Below are positions 34,733 through 44,170 of a DNA stretch of 64,000 nucleotides, piece after piece. The stretch is from CAJLIR01 sp964408085 (lineage in GTDB: Bacteria > Bacillota_I > Bacilli_A > RF39 > UBA660), in the NCBI GenBank assembly GCA_964408085.1, contig CAYOYB010000004.1, positions 91,397 through 155,396 on the forward strand, in the 5' to 3' direction. Each line of letters begins with the position of its first letter. Position 1 is the stretch's first letter. The notes under the pieces are model-generated. The model was not told the DNA's origin, did no database searches, and worked only from the letters and a program-made list of their open reading frames with translations. The position numbers and the translations under genes are program-made.

Positions 34733-34763
34733 CAAAAAAATGTCAATGTTTTAACTTGACATT
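34733..34763 (-). terminator. Terminator after phosphoketolase
   Basis: Leftward AATGTCAA pairs with TTGACATT around nine bases and is followed by seven T. Confidence 0.8.
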
Positions 34764-34769
34764 TTAACG

Positions 34770-37154
34770 TTATTTAAAAGACTCTTCAAACGTCCAATTA
34801 CGAATTTCTTCTAAATCTTCTCCATACTCATGTATATATTCTTTATGCTCAATAAGTTTATTTCTACACCATTCAGTTAATTCTGAACGTCTATTACCAA
34901 GTTGTGGTAAATATTTTAAAGCATCAATAACTAAATTGAAACGGTCAATTTTATTTTGAACTCTCATATCGAAAGGAGTCGTAATTGTACCTTCTTCTTG
35001 ATAACCATGAACATGCATATTTTGGTTTTCACGCTTATAAGTTAATTGATGAATCAATGGTGAATAACCATGGAAGGCAAATATAATTGGTTTATCAGTT
35101 GTAAATAAAGAATTATAATCAGCATCACTAAGTCCATGAGGATGAACTATATCAGATTGTAAACGCATTAAATCAACTACATTAACAACTCTTATTTTAA
35201 GTTCATTAAAATTATTTCTTAAAATTGAAACAGCCGCAATTGTTTCTAATGTTGGTGTATCCCCACAGCATGCCATAACAATATCCGGTTCTTCTCCTTG
35301 ATCATTACTTGCAAAATCCCATCTACCAATTCCTTTTGTACAATGTTTAACAGCTTCATCCATTGTAAGCCATTGTGGACGAGGATGTTTTGATGCAATC
35401 ATGACATTAATAAGATTTTTACTTCTAATACAATGATCAAAAACTGATAATAAACAGTTAGCATCTGGAGGTAAATACATTCTTACAATGTCAGCCTTTT
35501 TTGTAACCAAATGATTCAAGAAACCTGGATCTTGATGTGTATAACCATTATGGTCTTGTTGCCAAATATGGCTAGATAAAACATAATTTAAAGAAGCAAT
35601 TGGAGCTCTCCAAGGTAATTCTTTTGTAACTTTTAACCATTTAGCGTGTTGACTTGCCATTGAATCAACAATTCTAACAAATGCTTCATAACTATGCATA
35701 AAGCCATGTCGTCCAGTTAGTAAGTAGCCCTCTAACCAACCTTCACATAAATGTTCAGATAACATTGAATCCATAACTCTACCATCACTAGCTAAAAATT
35801 CATCATTTTCTTTTGTTTCACCATTCCACTGGCGACTAGTTGCTTCAAAGACAGAATTTAATCTATTAGATAGAGCCTCATCAGGTCCAAAAATTCGAAA
35901 ATTTCTATTATCGTCATTTAATTTTACAACATCACGAACATATTTACCAAGCTCACTCATATCTTGCGCAATAGTTTTTCCTGGTACTTCAACTTTAACG
36001 CCATAATCACGATAATCAGGTAAACGTAATTCTTTTAATAATTTACCACCATTAGTAATAGGATTAGAACCCATTCTTTTGTTTCCAACTGGTGCTAAAT
36101 CACGAAGTTCTGCAATTAAATGACCATCTTCATCAAACAATTCTTGAGGCCTGTAACTTTTCATCCAAGCTTCTAAAACTTTAACATTTTCAGGCACTTT
36201 ACCATTCACAATAACAGGAACTTGATGAGCTCTAAAGCTTCCTTCTATTTGTTTACCTTCAACATACTTAGGACCAGTCCATCCCTTTGGCGTTCTAAGA
36301 ACAATCATTGGCCACATTGGTCTTTCTTGTAATTCACCATTTAGAGCTGCTTTTTTTATTTTATTTATATCGGAAATAACTTTATCCAAAACCTCTGCCA
36401 TACATTCATGCATATACATTGGGTCATCACCTTCAACATAGTAAGGTTTCCAACCACAACCAACAAAGAAATTTTCAAGTTCTTTTTTAGAAATTCTTGA
36501 AAATACAGTTGGATTAGCTATTTTATAACCATTTAAATGTAAAATTGGTAAAACAACACCATCTGTTTTTGGATTTAAAAATTTATTCGAATGCCAAGAT
36601 GTTGCAAGTGGTCCTGTTTCGGCTTCACCATCTCCAACTACACAAGTAGCAATTAAACCAGGATTATCTAAAACAGCTCCAAAAGCATGTGATAAACTAT
36701 ATCCTAATTCTCCACCTTCATTAATAGATCCTGGAGTTTCTGGGGCAACATGACTAGAAATTCCCCCTGGAAAACTAAATTGTTTAAATAATTTTTTTAA
36801 ACCTTCTTCATCTTCTGTAATATTTGGGTATGTCTCACTATAAGAACCCTCTAAATATGTATTTGCAACAAGAGCATTTCCACCATGACCTGGACCAGAT
36901 AAATAAATCATGTTTAAATCATATTTTTTAATAATACGATTTAAATGTACATATATAAAATTTTGGCCAGGTACTGTTCCCCAGTGTCCAACCACATTTG
37001 GTTTAATATGTTCTAATGTAAGTGGTTCACGTAGTAATGGATTATCTAAAAGATAAAGTTGACCTACAGAAAGGTAATTTGCTGCTCTAAAATAAGCATC
37101 TATACGTCGTAGCATATCATCAGATAAAACTTTACTTTGACTATTTATATCCAT
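34770..37154 (-). CDS. xfp: Phosphoketolase (Xfp/Xpk)
   Basis: A 794-residue TPP enzyme matching phosphoketolases over its whole length: LYLSGPGHGGNALVANTYLE, FSFPGGISSHVAPETPGSIN, CVVGDGEAETGPLATSWH (TPP-binding GDGEAETGP), LSSHIWQQDHNGYTHQDPGF and FAFHGYSPLIHQLTYKR. It splits xylulose 5-phosphate or fructose 6-phosphate into acetyl phosphate and an aldose phosphate, the key step of heterofermentation. Monocistronic, with its own terminator. Full length and intact. Confidence 0.99.
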   Translation of the reverse strand: MDINSQSKVLSDDMLRRIDAYFRAANYLSVGQLYLLDNPLLREPLTLEHIKPNVVGHWGTVPGQNFIYVHLNRIIKKYDLNMIYLSGPGHGGNALVANTYLEGSYSETYPNITEDEEGLKKLFKQFSFPGGISSHVAPETPGSINEGGELGYSLSHAFGAVLDNPGLIATCVVGDGEAETGPLATSWHSNKFLNPKTDGVVLPILHLNGYKIANPTVFSRISKKELENFFVGCGWKPYYVEGDDPMYMHECMAEVLDKVISDINKIKKAALNGELQERPMWPMIVLRTPKGWTGPKYVEGKQIEGSFRAHQVPVIVNGKVPENVKVLEAWMKSYRPQELFDEDGHLIAELRDLAPVGNKRMGSNPITNGGKLLKELRLPDYRDYGVKVEVPGKTIAQDMSELGKYVRDVVKLNDDNRNFRIFGPDEALSNRLNSVFEATSRQWNGETKENDEFLASDGRVMDSMLSEHLCEGWLEGYLLTGRHGFMHSYEAFVRIVDSMASQHAKWLKVTKELPWRAPIASLNYVLSSHIWQQDHNGYTHQDPGFLNHLVTKKADIVRMYLPPDANCLLSVFDHCIRSKNLINVMIASKHPRPQWLTMDEAVKHCTKGIGRWDFASNDQGEEPDIVMACCGDTPTLETIAAVSILRNNFNELKIRVVNVVDLMRLQSDIVHPHGLSDADYNSLFTTDKPIIFAFHGYSPLIHQLTYKRENQNMHVHGYQEEGTITTPFDMRVQNKIDRFNLVIDALKYLPQLGNRRSELTEWCRNKLIEHKEYIHEYGEDLEEIRNWTFEESFK

Positions 37155-37327
37155 AATATAACCTCCATTATATTATTATTATATAATATCAGTTTTTTAT
37201 TAACAAATATAAAAATCAAAATTTTACTAAAGTTTACAAAAAATAATTTAGATTTTCTATTACTTAGATGGAATTGTATCTCAATCGATTTCTTTACTTA
37301 ACATTTTCACTTGATAAAAGACAATTA

Positions 37328-37972
37328 CTAATTCATTTTCACAACTTCATGATTCTTAACTTGATACAAAACATCAACTAAAATATCAATATCATCTTTA
37401 ATATGAGATGCTAAAATAATTATTTTCCCTTTTTGCTTTTCTTCAATTAATAAATCTCTAATTTGCTGTGCTGTATCATCCTCAACACCATTAAAAGGTT
37501 CATCAAGTATAATTACTTTAGGATTTTCCATTAAAGTCTGAGCTATTCCCAATTTTTGTTTCATGCCAAGTGAATATTTATAATATTGCTTATCTCTATC
37601 TTCATATAAATTTACTTTTTTTAATGTTTCTTCAATTTCTTCTTTACCAATTAATTTCAAAATATCTGCAAGTAATTTTAAATTTTGATAACCCGTTTTA
37701 TATGGCAAAAATTGTGGATTCTCAATTAAACATCTAGTAGATGGCGGAACATTTATATCCTTATTCAAAACTTTTCCATCAAATATAATTTCACCACTAG
37801 TTGCTGTCATATAACCACATATTAACTTTAAAAGAACTGTCTTACCAGAACCATTCCTACCAACTAATCCATAAATTTTTCCCTCTTCAAAATCAACATT
37901 TACATCCTTTATGACAACATTATTTTTGAAGCTTTTACTTACATTTCTCAATTCAATTTTCAAATGAATCAT
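37328..37972 (-). CDS. ABC exporter ATPase
   Basis: A 214-residue ABC ATPase of the short ABC-2/BcrA-like exporter class: Walker A LVGRNGSGKTVLLKLI, signature KYSLGMKQKLGIAQ, Walker B VIILDEPFNGVEDD and H-loop ASH. It overlaps the first permease by four bases, so the three genes 37328-39500 form one exporter operon. Such transporters often give self-protection against or export of peptides. Confidence 0.92.
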   Translation of the reverse strand: MIHLKIELRNVSKSFKNNVVIKDVNVDFEEGKIYGLVGRNGSGKTVLLKLICGYMTATSGEIIFDGKVLNKDINVPPSTRCLIENPQFLPYKTGYQNLKLLADILKLIGKEEIEETLKKVNLYEDRDKQYYKYSLGMKQKLGIAQTLMENPKVIILDEPFNGVEDDTAQQIRDLLIEEKQKGKIIILASHIKDDIDILVDVLYQVKNHEVVKMN

Positions 37973-38628
37973 CCTTTCAAATCGCTAAATTTAATAAACT
38001 TGGATACTATAATTATAATAATAAATGTAATAAGCCAATATATAATTGCAAACAACATGCTAATTTTTTGAATATCAAATCCTATTAATACAGTACTTAT
38101 GATTGCAAATAATATTAGAACTGACATTATTTTAAATTTATTATAAAATAATAAAATTAAATATATTAATGATACTAATGATGATGTAATAATTACTTTT
38201 TTAAACATAATAATAAGATACTCAAATCCAACTGTTTTGCTTAAAATTACATTTAAAAATATTACCAAGTTAATTAAAAAAATTATAATAAACATAACAA
38301 TCATCTTACTTATTATCCACTTCTTCAAACTTATTCTAAAGAAAAAATTATCATAATTATCCATATCCTTCTTATAAATAACAATGGATAAACCAATAAA
38401 TAAAAAGTATGTTGCAATAATTAGACTACTAATAATAGGATTAGAAATTAATATATTATAATTAATAGATAAAGACAATACACTATTTAATATGAAAAAA
38501 TTCTGTGTTTCCATATAAATATCTCTAACTAAATAAAAATATAATAAACACGCAAAAAAATAAGCTAAAACAATTGCATAATATTTTCGACATAAATATG
38601 TTAAATCATTTATTATAATATATTTCAT
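37969..38628 (-). CDS. ABC exporter permease subunit 1
   Basis: A 219-residue, very hydrophobic protein with six predicted membrane helices (for example IVLAYFFACLLYFYLV and LFAIIYWLITFIIIIIVSKF). No family motif is visible; assignment rests on the four-base overlap with the ATPase and one-base overlap with the next membrane gene. Confidence 0.8.
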   Translation of the reverse strand: MKYIIINDLTYLCRKYYAIVLAYFFACLLYFYLVRDIYMETQNFFILNSVLSLSINYNILISNPIISSLIIATYFLFIGLSIVIYKKDMDNYDNFFFRISLKKWIISKMIVMFIIIFLINLVIFLNVILSKTVGFEYLIIMFKKVIITSSLVSLIYLILLFYNKFKIMSVLILFAIISTVLIGFDIQKISMLFAIIYWLITFIIIIIVSKFIKFSDLKG

Positions 38629-39500
38629 TATAAATCACTTAAAACTTTCTCTTTGTTTTTATATGAATTCAACACCATCATAGTCGATAAAAAAGCAGGT
38701 ATCAATGATGAGATTAATATCCCAATTAAACTTGAGCCTAAAAAAGACCAAATATGCGTGAAATTAAAATAAAGTGCCATAGAAGATTGTGAAAAAATTA
38801 CTGCAGCCAATTCATCTAAAATTATGAATAACAATATATATTCTATATATGAAAATATAATTGAAACAACTGAGTATCTATTATGTCTACAATTATATAT
38901 TGCTATATTAATCCAAAAAATACCATGTAATATAAAATTACTAAAATAAACAATTAAAAAAATAATAATATTTTTGCAATTTTCAATTCCAAAAGAGTCA
39001 TACATATAAAAACTAACACCATAATTGTAATCAAAATTTCCTGATATACAATAACACCCAATTAGTAAAAAAGCTAAGAAAATTGGTAATATAAATGCAT
39101 TTTTTAATACATTTAAATATAAATTACGAAAACTATTTTTATATCCAATTCTAATAACTGAATTTTTAAAATATCCCTTTCTTAGTTTTCTATTAAATTC
39201 AGTTGAAACAATAATTATAATTAATAATGGTGCAAGCATTCTTAATAAAGACATTCCCCTATCAATGGTCGATATATATCCAAGTGTATTTAAAGTATCA
39301 CGCCTTTTAACTGGTTCTGTATACTTTACACATGCTGTGGAATACGATGAATCAATTTGACATTGCTTATAATTTTCTACATCTTTAGCATACCATATAT
39401 CATCATCATGCTTGTATTTGTATAAAGCCGAAAAACCACAAAAAAATAAAAATATAAAGACTAAAATTACTAAAAAATTATCTTTAATTCGTTCAATCAT
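38628..39500 (-). CDS. ABC exporter permease subunit 2
   Basis: A 290-residue membrane protein. A first helix (about 9-28), a 60-residue external loop with paired Cys (YKQCQIDSSYSTACVKY), and five further helices are visible. It overlaps permease 1 by one base. The first gene of the operon; the secreted 122-aa protein is encoded 390 bp upstream in the same direction. Confidence 0.8.
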   Translation of the reverse strand: MIERIKDNFLVILVFIFLFFCGFSALYKYKHDDDIWYAKDVENYKQCQIDSSYSTACVKYTEPVKRRDTLNTLGYISTIDRGMSLLRMLAPLLIIIIVSTEFNRKLRKGYFKNSVIRIGYKNSFRNLYLNVLKNAFILPIFLAFLLIGCYCISGNFDYNYGVSFYMYDSFGIENCKNIIIFLIVYFSNFILHGIFWINIAIYNCRHNRYSVVSIIFSYIEYILLFIILDELAAVIFSQSSMALYFNFTHIWSFLGSSLIGILISSLIPAFLSTMMVLNSYKNKEKVLSDL

Positions 39501-39888
39501 ATAACATACTCCTTTATATTGGTAGTGTTTTATAAAATATTACGCATATTTGTACTCTTTAAATGTAATGAAATAATATCCGTATATTTTATATAAATTT
39601 TAGTTAAAATAAAGCCTAAAGAATTAATTATACGCAAAAATATTAGTATAATTAATTAAAAAATGGCATTAACAATAAAATTAATAACCACGATATGCTT
39701 TTTCATAACTCATCAAGATATCATAATATGAATAGTTTTATTTCATTTGCAATATAATAAAAATGTATAAAAATTTATATTATATATAATTATAAACTTA
39801 TTCTTAAACTATTGTTTTTTTAAATAAATCAATAAATTATATAATAAAAATATAAGACATTATTACGAAGTGAAATTATATAAAAATA
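39501..39888. other. Non-coding AT-rich interval
   Basis: No supported gene, tRNA or strong hairpin. It separates the secreted-protein gene from the exporter operon and presumably holds the exporter promoter; I cannot choose one among many AT-rich candidates. Confidence 0.6.
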
Positions 39889-40257
39889 TTAATAAAAGAA
39901 AATCCCTTTATAATTATTATTGAAATGCCAATCAGCACTAACTAAGTGTAATTGAACAATATCATTTTGTATAGGGCTAAGTTGAGTTATATTAGATGTT
40001 CCACCAACTATTGTATTATAATATGGTGTAGAGCCCATTGAAGTCGAAAACGAAAATTTTGTAGGATAACTTTGACTTTCAGTATAAAGAGCAATTGTTG
40101 AAACCGCATCACCTGTTATAGGATAAGAAAGTGTAGTTACATTATCAAACCAAAGAGTAACATTTATATCCTCCCTACCATATGCTGAAACCCTTGCAAC
40201 AGTTACTAAATATAATGTCGATAATAAAATTCCCAAAATTACAATATTCTTTTTCAT
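39889..40257 (-). CDS. Small secreted protein, unknown (possible exporter-linked peptide)
   Basis: A 122-residue protein with a clear signal peptide, MKKNIVILGILLSTLYLVTV with a likely cut after VSA. The mature part (about 98 residues) is Ser/Thr/Tyr-rich, predicted beta, without Cys, and ends in an aromatic tail NNNYKGIFFY. Size, beta nature and aromatic end recall lactococcin 972-type peptides, but no specific motif proves it. It lies upstream of and in line with a three-gene ABC exporter, so a bacteriocin-like or signalling peptide is an inference. A good AGGAGG-type site precedes the ATG. Confidence 0.75.
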   Translation of the reverse strand: MKKNIVILGILLSTLYLVTVARVSAYGREDINVTLWFDNVTTLSYPITGDAVSTIALYTESQSYPTKFSFSTSMGSTPYYNTIVGGTSNITQLSPIQNDIVQLHLVSADWHFNNNYKGIFFY

Positions 40258-40547
40258 ATTTTACCTCCTTAAATTAAAAATAATTTCACTTCATATATCA
40301 AAATATCACAAATATGTAAGAAACACTTTATCGTATGTGCTAAATAATATTAATTCATCTTTGAATCCTTTTAAATTGACTAAATTAATATAACCAGCAA
40401 ATTTATGCGTTAAAAGATACAATTTAAACATTTTTTGATATTTTTGTTAAAAACAAATAGTATAAATTGTATATTAATTGCCTTGTATATTGCTTAACAA
40501 TAAATATTGAAATAAAAAAATAATATTATAAGTATATACTCATAATA

Positions 40548-40829
40548 TTATTTATTCGTATTTTTATAATAATTAAGCTCTGATAAATCTATTAATAAAG
40601 CATCTAATTCCTCATCTATTTCTGATTCATTGTTTAGATATTCTTCTATATCAAATATTAAAGATGATAAGCTACTATATTTTTTATAATCAATTTTATT
40701 TCTTTCTAAAATACTAATCTGATTATTTGATAAATAAATATCATTACCTCGATTAATTCTAAAATTATTTTCAATATCTATGTCATCAACTATAGTTTCA
40801 ATATTTAATTCTTTACCATTAATCTCCAT
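40548..40829 (-). CDS. 93-aa acidic protein, unknown
   Basis: A 93-residue acidic protein (MEINGKELNIETIVDDIDIE...) with a run of Asp/Glu near the C-terminus. It follows the gamma-lyase-like gene by six bases and may be cotranscribed. Nothing recognised. The 290 bp downstream of it (40258-40547) contain no gene. Confidence 0.65.
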   Translation of the reverse strand: MEINGKELNIETIVDDIDIENNFRINRGNDIYLSNNQISILERNKIDYKKYSSLSSLIFDIEEYLNNESEIDEELDALLIDLSELNYYKNTNK

Positions 40830-40835
40830 AAATCC

Positions 40836-42083
40836 CTACTTAACCAATCTAGAAGCAGCCTTCATAATTGCTAACTTACCATATTCATAAGTTAAAGAGC
40901 CTTGTTGATAAGCTATATAAGGTGGTCTTATTGGACCATCACAAGAAAGTTCAATTGATGATCCCTGTGTAAAAGCACCAGCTGCCATTATAACCTTATC
41001 AGTATAACCAGGCATATCCCAAGGTAATGGTACTACAAAACTATCAATTGGTGAACCAGACTGTATTCCCTGACAATATTTAATCAAATCCTGTTCATTT
41101 CCAAACTCAATATTTTGAACAATATCTGCTCTATTATCATTATACTTTGGTTCTACTTTATAACCAAGTTTTTCTAATAAGCAAGCTGTAAAAATAGCTG
41201 TTTTTAAACTACTAGAAACTACACTAGGAGCTAAAAATAAACCTTGTAGTAAACTTTTATTCATACCTAAACTTGGGCCTACTTCTTTACCCTCACCTGG
41301 TACTGTAAGTCTTTCAGCTGCTAAATTAACTAAATCTTTTTTACCTACAATATAAGCGCCATTTGGAGCAATACCTCCACCTAAATTTTTGATTAAAGAA
41401 CCAACAACTATATCAGCACCAACTTCAGTTGGTTCTTTTTTATCAACAAATTCACAATAGCAATTATCAATCATAACAATAACATCTTTATCAACTTCAC
41501 GAATTTTTTTAATAACATGCTCAACCTTATCTATTGTAAGACTTTTTCTAGTAGAATAGCCTTTTGATCTTTGAATCTCAATTAATTTAATTTTAGATTG
41601 AGTCAATCTTTCACATATTTTTCCAATATCAAAATCATCATTAACTAAATCAATCTGTTCATAATTAACATCAAATGATTTTAAAGAACTAGGATTTTCT
41701 CTTATACCTATTACCTCTTCTAAAGTATCATAAGGCTTACCTGTAATACTAAGTAGCGTATCACCTGGACGTAAAATAGCAAATAAAGCAACAGTTAAGG
41801 CATGACTCCCAGAAATAAATTGACTTCTAACTAAAGCATCTTCTGCTTTAAATATATTCGCATAAATAGACTCAATTGTATCCCTACCAATATCACCATA
41901 ACCATAACCAGTGGTTGAATTAAAATGAGCATCAGAAATTTGATATTTTTGAAAAGCCTTTAAAACTTTAAAACTATTAAAAGTACAAATATCATCAATC
42001 TTAGCTAATTCTTCTTTTATTTGTTCATCAACATTTGGTACTAAAGAAATTATTTTTTCATCTATTCCAAAACTTTCATACAT
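40836..42083 (-). CDS. Methionine gamma-lyase family protein (YnbB-like)
   Basis: About 415 residues of the PLP-dependent family often labelled aluminium resistance protein. Recognised by FNSTTGYGYGDIGRDTIE, RSQFISGSHALTVALFAILR, LSITGKPYDTLEEVIG, the PLP-lysine region VVGSLIKNLGGGIAPNGAYI and the C-terminal GPIRPPYIAYQQGSLTYE. The reaction in vivo is uncertain. The ATG at 42083 is chosen since GGAGG (within the previous gene's last codons) lies eight bases before it; it starts one base after the SDR stop. Confidence 0.93.
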   Translation of the reverse strand: MYESFGIDEKIISLVPNVDEQIKEELAKIDDICTFNSFKVLKAFQKYQISDAHFNSTTGYGYGDIGRDTIESIYANIFKAEDALVRSQFISGSHALTVALFAILRPGDTLLSITGKPYDTLEEVIGIRENPSSLKSFDVNYEQIDLVNDDFDIGKICERLTQSKIKLIEIQRSKGYSTRKSLTIDKVEHVIKKIREVDKDVIVMIDNCYCEFVDKKEPTEVGADIVVGSLIKNLGGGIAPNGAYIVGKKDLVNLAAERLTVPGEGKEVGPSLGMNKSLLQGLFLAPSVVSSSLKTAIFTACLLEKLGYKVEPKYNDNRADIVQNIEFGNEQDLIKYCQGIQSGSPIDSFVVPLPWDMPGYTDKVIMAAGAFTQGSSIELSCDGPIRPPYIAYQQGSLTYEYGKLAIMKAASRLVK

Positions 42084-42084
42084 A

Positions 42085-42819
42085 TTAGTGACCTCCATCT
42101 ACTCTAATAATTGAACCATTAACATAACTTGCTTCATCAGTCGCTAAAAAATAAATAACATTCGCAATTTCAGAAGGTTCAGCAAAACGTCCTAATAAAA
42201 CTTTCTTTTTTTCACCATCTAAATAAGAAGGTTCCATTTCTAAAACAGGAGGTGTATTCATCCAACCAGGAGCAATACAATTGACCCTAACATAAGGTGC
42301 TAAAGCTTTTGAAAAATTTTTAGTTAAAGAAATAAGACCAGCTTTTGATGCATCATAATCCATCGAATAAGTTTCATTTGTATCTATAGCATTAGTTGAA
42401 GAAACATTAATAATACAACCACATTTTTTCTTAAACATAATTTCACCTAAATATTTTGATAATAAAAAAGGTCCAATTAAATTAGTTTCTAAAACAGTTG
42501 AAAACTCACTACTACTTTTATCATAAAAATAATTATCACAACATATGGCAGCATTATTTACTAAGCAATCAATTTTACCAAACTCTTTTATCGATAAATC
42601 AACCATTTTTTTAACTTCTTCTTCTTTAGAAATATCTGCTTTTATGGTTAAAACAGAAATATCATATTCACTTTCAATTTTTTCTTTTAATTCTTCAGCT
42701 TGTTCTTTAGAATTATTATAATTAATTATTACATCATAACCCTGACTTGCAAATTTTAAAGCACAAGCTCTACCTAAACCACGACTAGCACCAGTAATTA
42801 ATACTTTTTTTCTTTCCAT
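42085..42819 (-). CDS. Short-chain dehydrogenase/reductase (FabG-like)
   Basis: A 244-residue classical SDR: TGASRGLGRACALKFA, NNAAICCDN, catalytic Ser in INVSSTNA and Tyr/Lys in YSMDYDASKAGL, with MNTPPVLE and the C-terminal GSIIRVDGGH. The usual YxxxK is YDASK. NAD(P)-dependent oxidoreductase; substrate unknown. It precedes the gamma-lyase-like gene without a gap. Confidence 0.93.
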   Translation of the reverse strand: MERKKVLITGASRGLGRACALKFASQGYDVIINYNNSKEQAEELKEKIESEYDISVLTIKADISKEEEVKKMVDLSIKEFGKIDCLVNNAAICCDNYFYDKSSSEFSTVLETNLIGPFLLSKYLGEIMFKKKCGCIINVSSTNAIDTNETYSMDYDASKAGLISLTKNFSKALAPYVRVNCIAPGWMNTPPVLEMEPSYLDGEKKKVLLGRFAEPSEIANVIYFLATDEASYVNGSIIRVDGGH

Positions 42820-42831
42820 AAAACACCCATC

Positions 42832-43071
42832 CTATTTATCAACAAAATCATCACTATCATTATTGTAAATTCTATCTAATTTATCATTTATTTTTTCTAA
42901 TTCTTTATATATTAATTGTATATTTTTTTCAACACTATTAATTCGTTTTTTCTCTTTGTTTTTCACTAATAATCTATAAATACCCATCATTATTAAAATA
43001 ATAATACAAGCAACTATAATATATAAAGCATAGCTTGCTAAAGTCTGATACGAAAATTCTTCTCCTAACAC
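42832..43071 (-). CDS. 79-aa single-pass membrane protein, unknown
   Basis: A 79-residue protein with one helix (about 15-36, ALYIIVACIIILIMMGIYRL) and a coiled-coil C-terminal part. It lies 12 bases before the SDR gene. Function not known. Confidence 0.7.
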   Translation of the reverse strand: MLGEEFSYQTLASYALYIIVACIIILIMMGIYRLLVKNKEKKRINSVEKNIQLIYKELEKINDKLDRIYNNDSDDFVDK

Positions 43072-43199
43072 TTTATCACCTCATATATTACTATTATACC
43101 ATGATACCAAAATAAATTTATAAATTTTAATATCATTTTGAAGCATTCATATAACTAACTTATTTAATTTAATATCTATAAAGAATAAATAACGAAATA

Positions 43200-43234
43200 A
43201 AAACTAGTAAAACATAAAAAGTTCTACTAGTTTT
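43200..43234 (-). terminator. Terminator after the CAT-like gene
   Basis: Leftward AAAACTAGTA pairs with TACTAGTTTT around a 15-base loop, followed by TTATTTCG; a ten-pair stem 45 bp past the stop. Confidence 0.7.
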
Positions 43235-43278
43235 AAAAACTGTACATACTAATATGAATACTACAAAATTTAAACCTT

Positions 43279-43890
43279 TTATAAATATTTCTCTATATTA
43301 TTTATTTTATCATTCAATTTATCTAAAAATAATCCTATATGGTAGCCATCGACAAAACCATGATGAACCATTATTGTTAAATTAATATAACATCTATCAT
43401 TAATAAACTCAAACTTATCCCAAATAAATTGTGGAACAGTTACCTTTTTATCAAAAGGAGTTATTAACGATGATATTTTAAACCAAGGGGCACATGAAAC
43501 CCATATCTCACCTAAATTATTACTAATATATGATTTATGATTTTTTTGAAACTTTTCACGAATAATTTTATATTCTTCTATAAAATCATTATAATTATCT
43601 TTTAAATCAACAGAATAATATCCAATATTATGGTCAGAAAACATTTCTGTAAAATTTAAATTAATTCTATTATATTTATATATTTTATTATCCTCAACTC
43701 TATATTTAAAATTATCAATTTCATTAACTACTAAACAAATCAAATAACCTATTGATGCATAGTAATTCTTACAATTATTATATATATTAGTTATATCTAC
43801 TTTTGTTGTTAAATATAAAAATGGATTTGTTTCCTGATTATAATGATTAAACAATTCTAAACGATTAAATTCTGTTATTTCTTCTTTCAT
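43279..43890 (-). CDS. Chloramphenicol-acetyltransferase-like protein
   Basis: About 203 residues of the CAT trimer fold. The catalytic motif is MVHHGFVDGYHIGLF, equal to HHxxxDGxH with the catalytic His, and the N-terminal YLTTKVDITNIY and ISSLITPF regions are typical. The ATG at 43890 is preferred (GAGGGTGG lies four bases before it). Related xenobiotic acetyltransferases without drug activity are common, so resistance cannot be claimed. Confidence 0.9.
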   Translation of the reverse strand: MKEEITEFNRLELFNHYNQETNPFLYLTTKVDITNIYNNCKNYYASIGYLICLVVNEIDNFKYRVEDNKIYKYNRINLNFTEMFSDHNIGYYSVDLKDNYNDFIEEYKIIREKFQKNHKSYISNNLGEIWVSCAPWFKISSLITPFDKKVTVPQFIWDKFEFINDRCYINLTIMVHHGFVDGYHIGLFLDKLNDKINNIEKYL

Positions 43891-44170
43891 TTTTCCACCC
43901 TCATATAACATAAAAATTTATAAAATTCTCCTCATAATTTTAAATAGTGTTACAACTATTATTATTAATTTATAATTTGTAACAATTTTTTAGTTTGCTA
44001 TTAAACTAAAAATCATAATAATCAACTTACCATATTATAACATATATAATATAGATAGTAAATTGAGAAAATTATGAAGAATCTTTTTACCAATATAATA
44101 TATGCTACTTGACTTTCACAAATAAAAACCATATAATAAAGCCTCAAAAAAGAGGGGGAAGATAGACATC

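Noticed and set aside
43279..43890. Chloramphenicol resistance determinant
   Set aside because: The fold and HHxxxDG motif are present, but many relatives do not act on the drug; not claimed as resistance.
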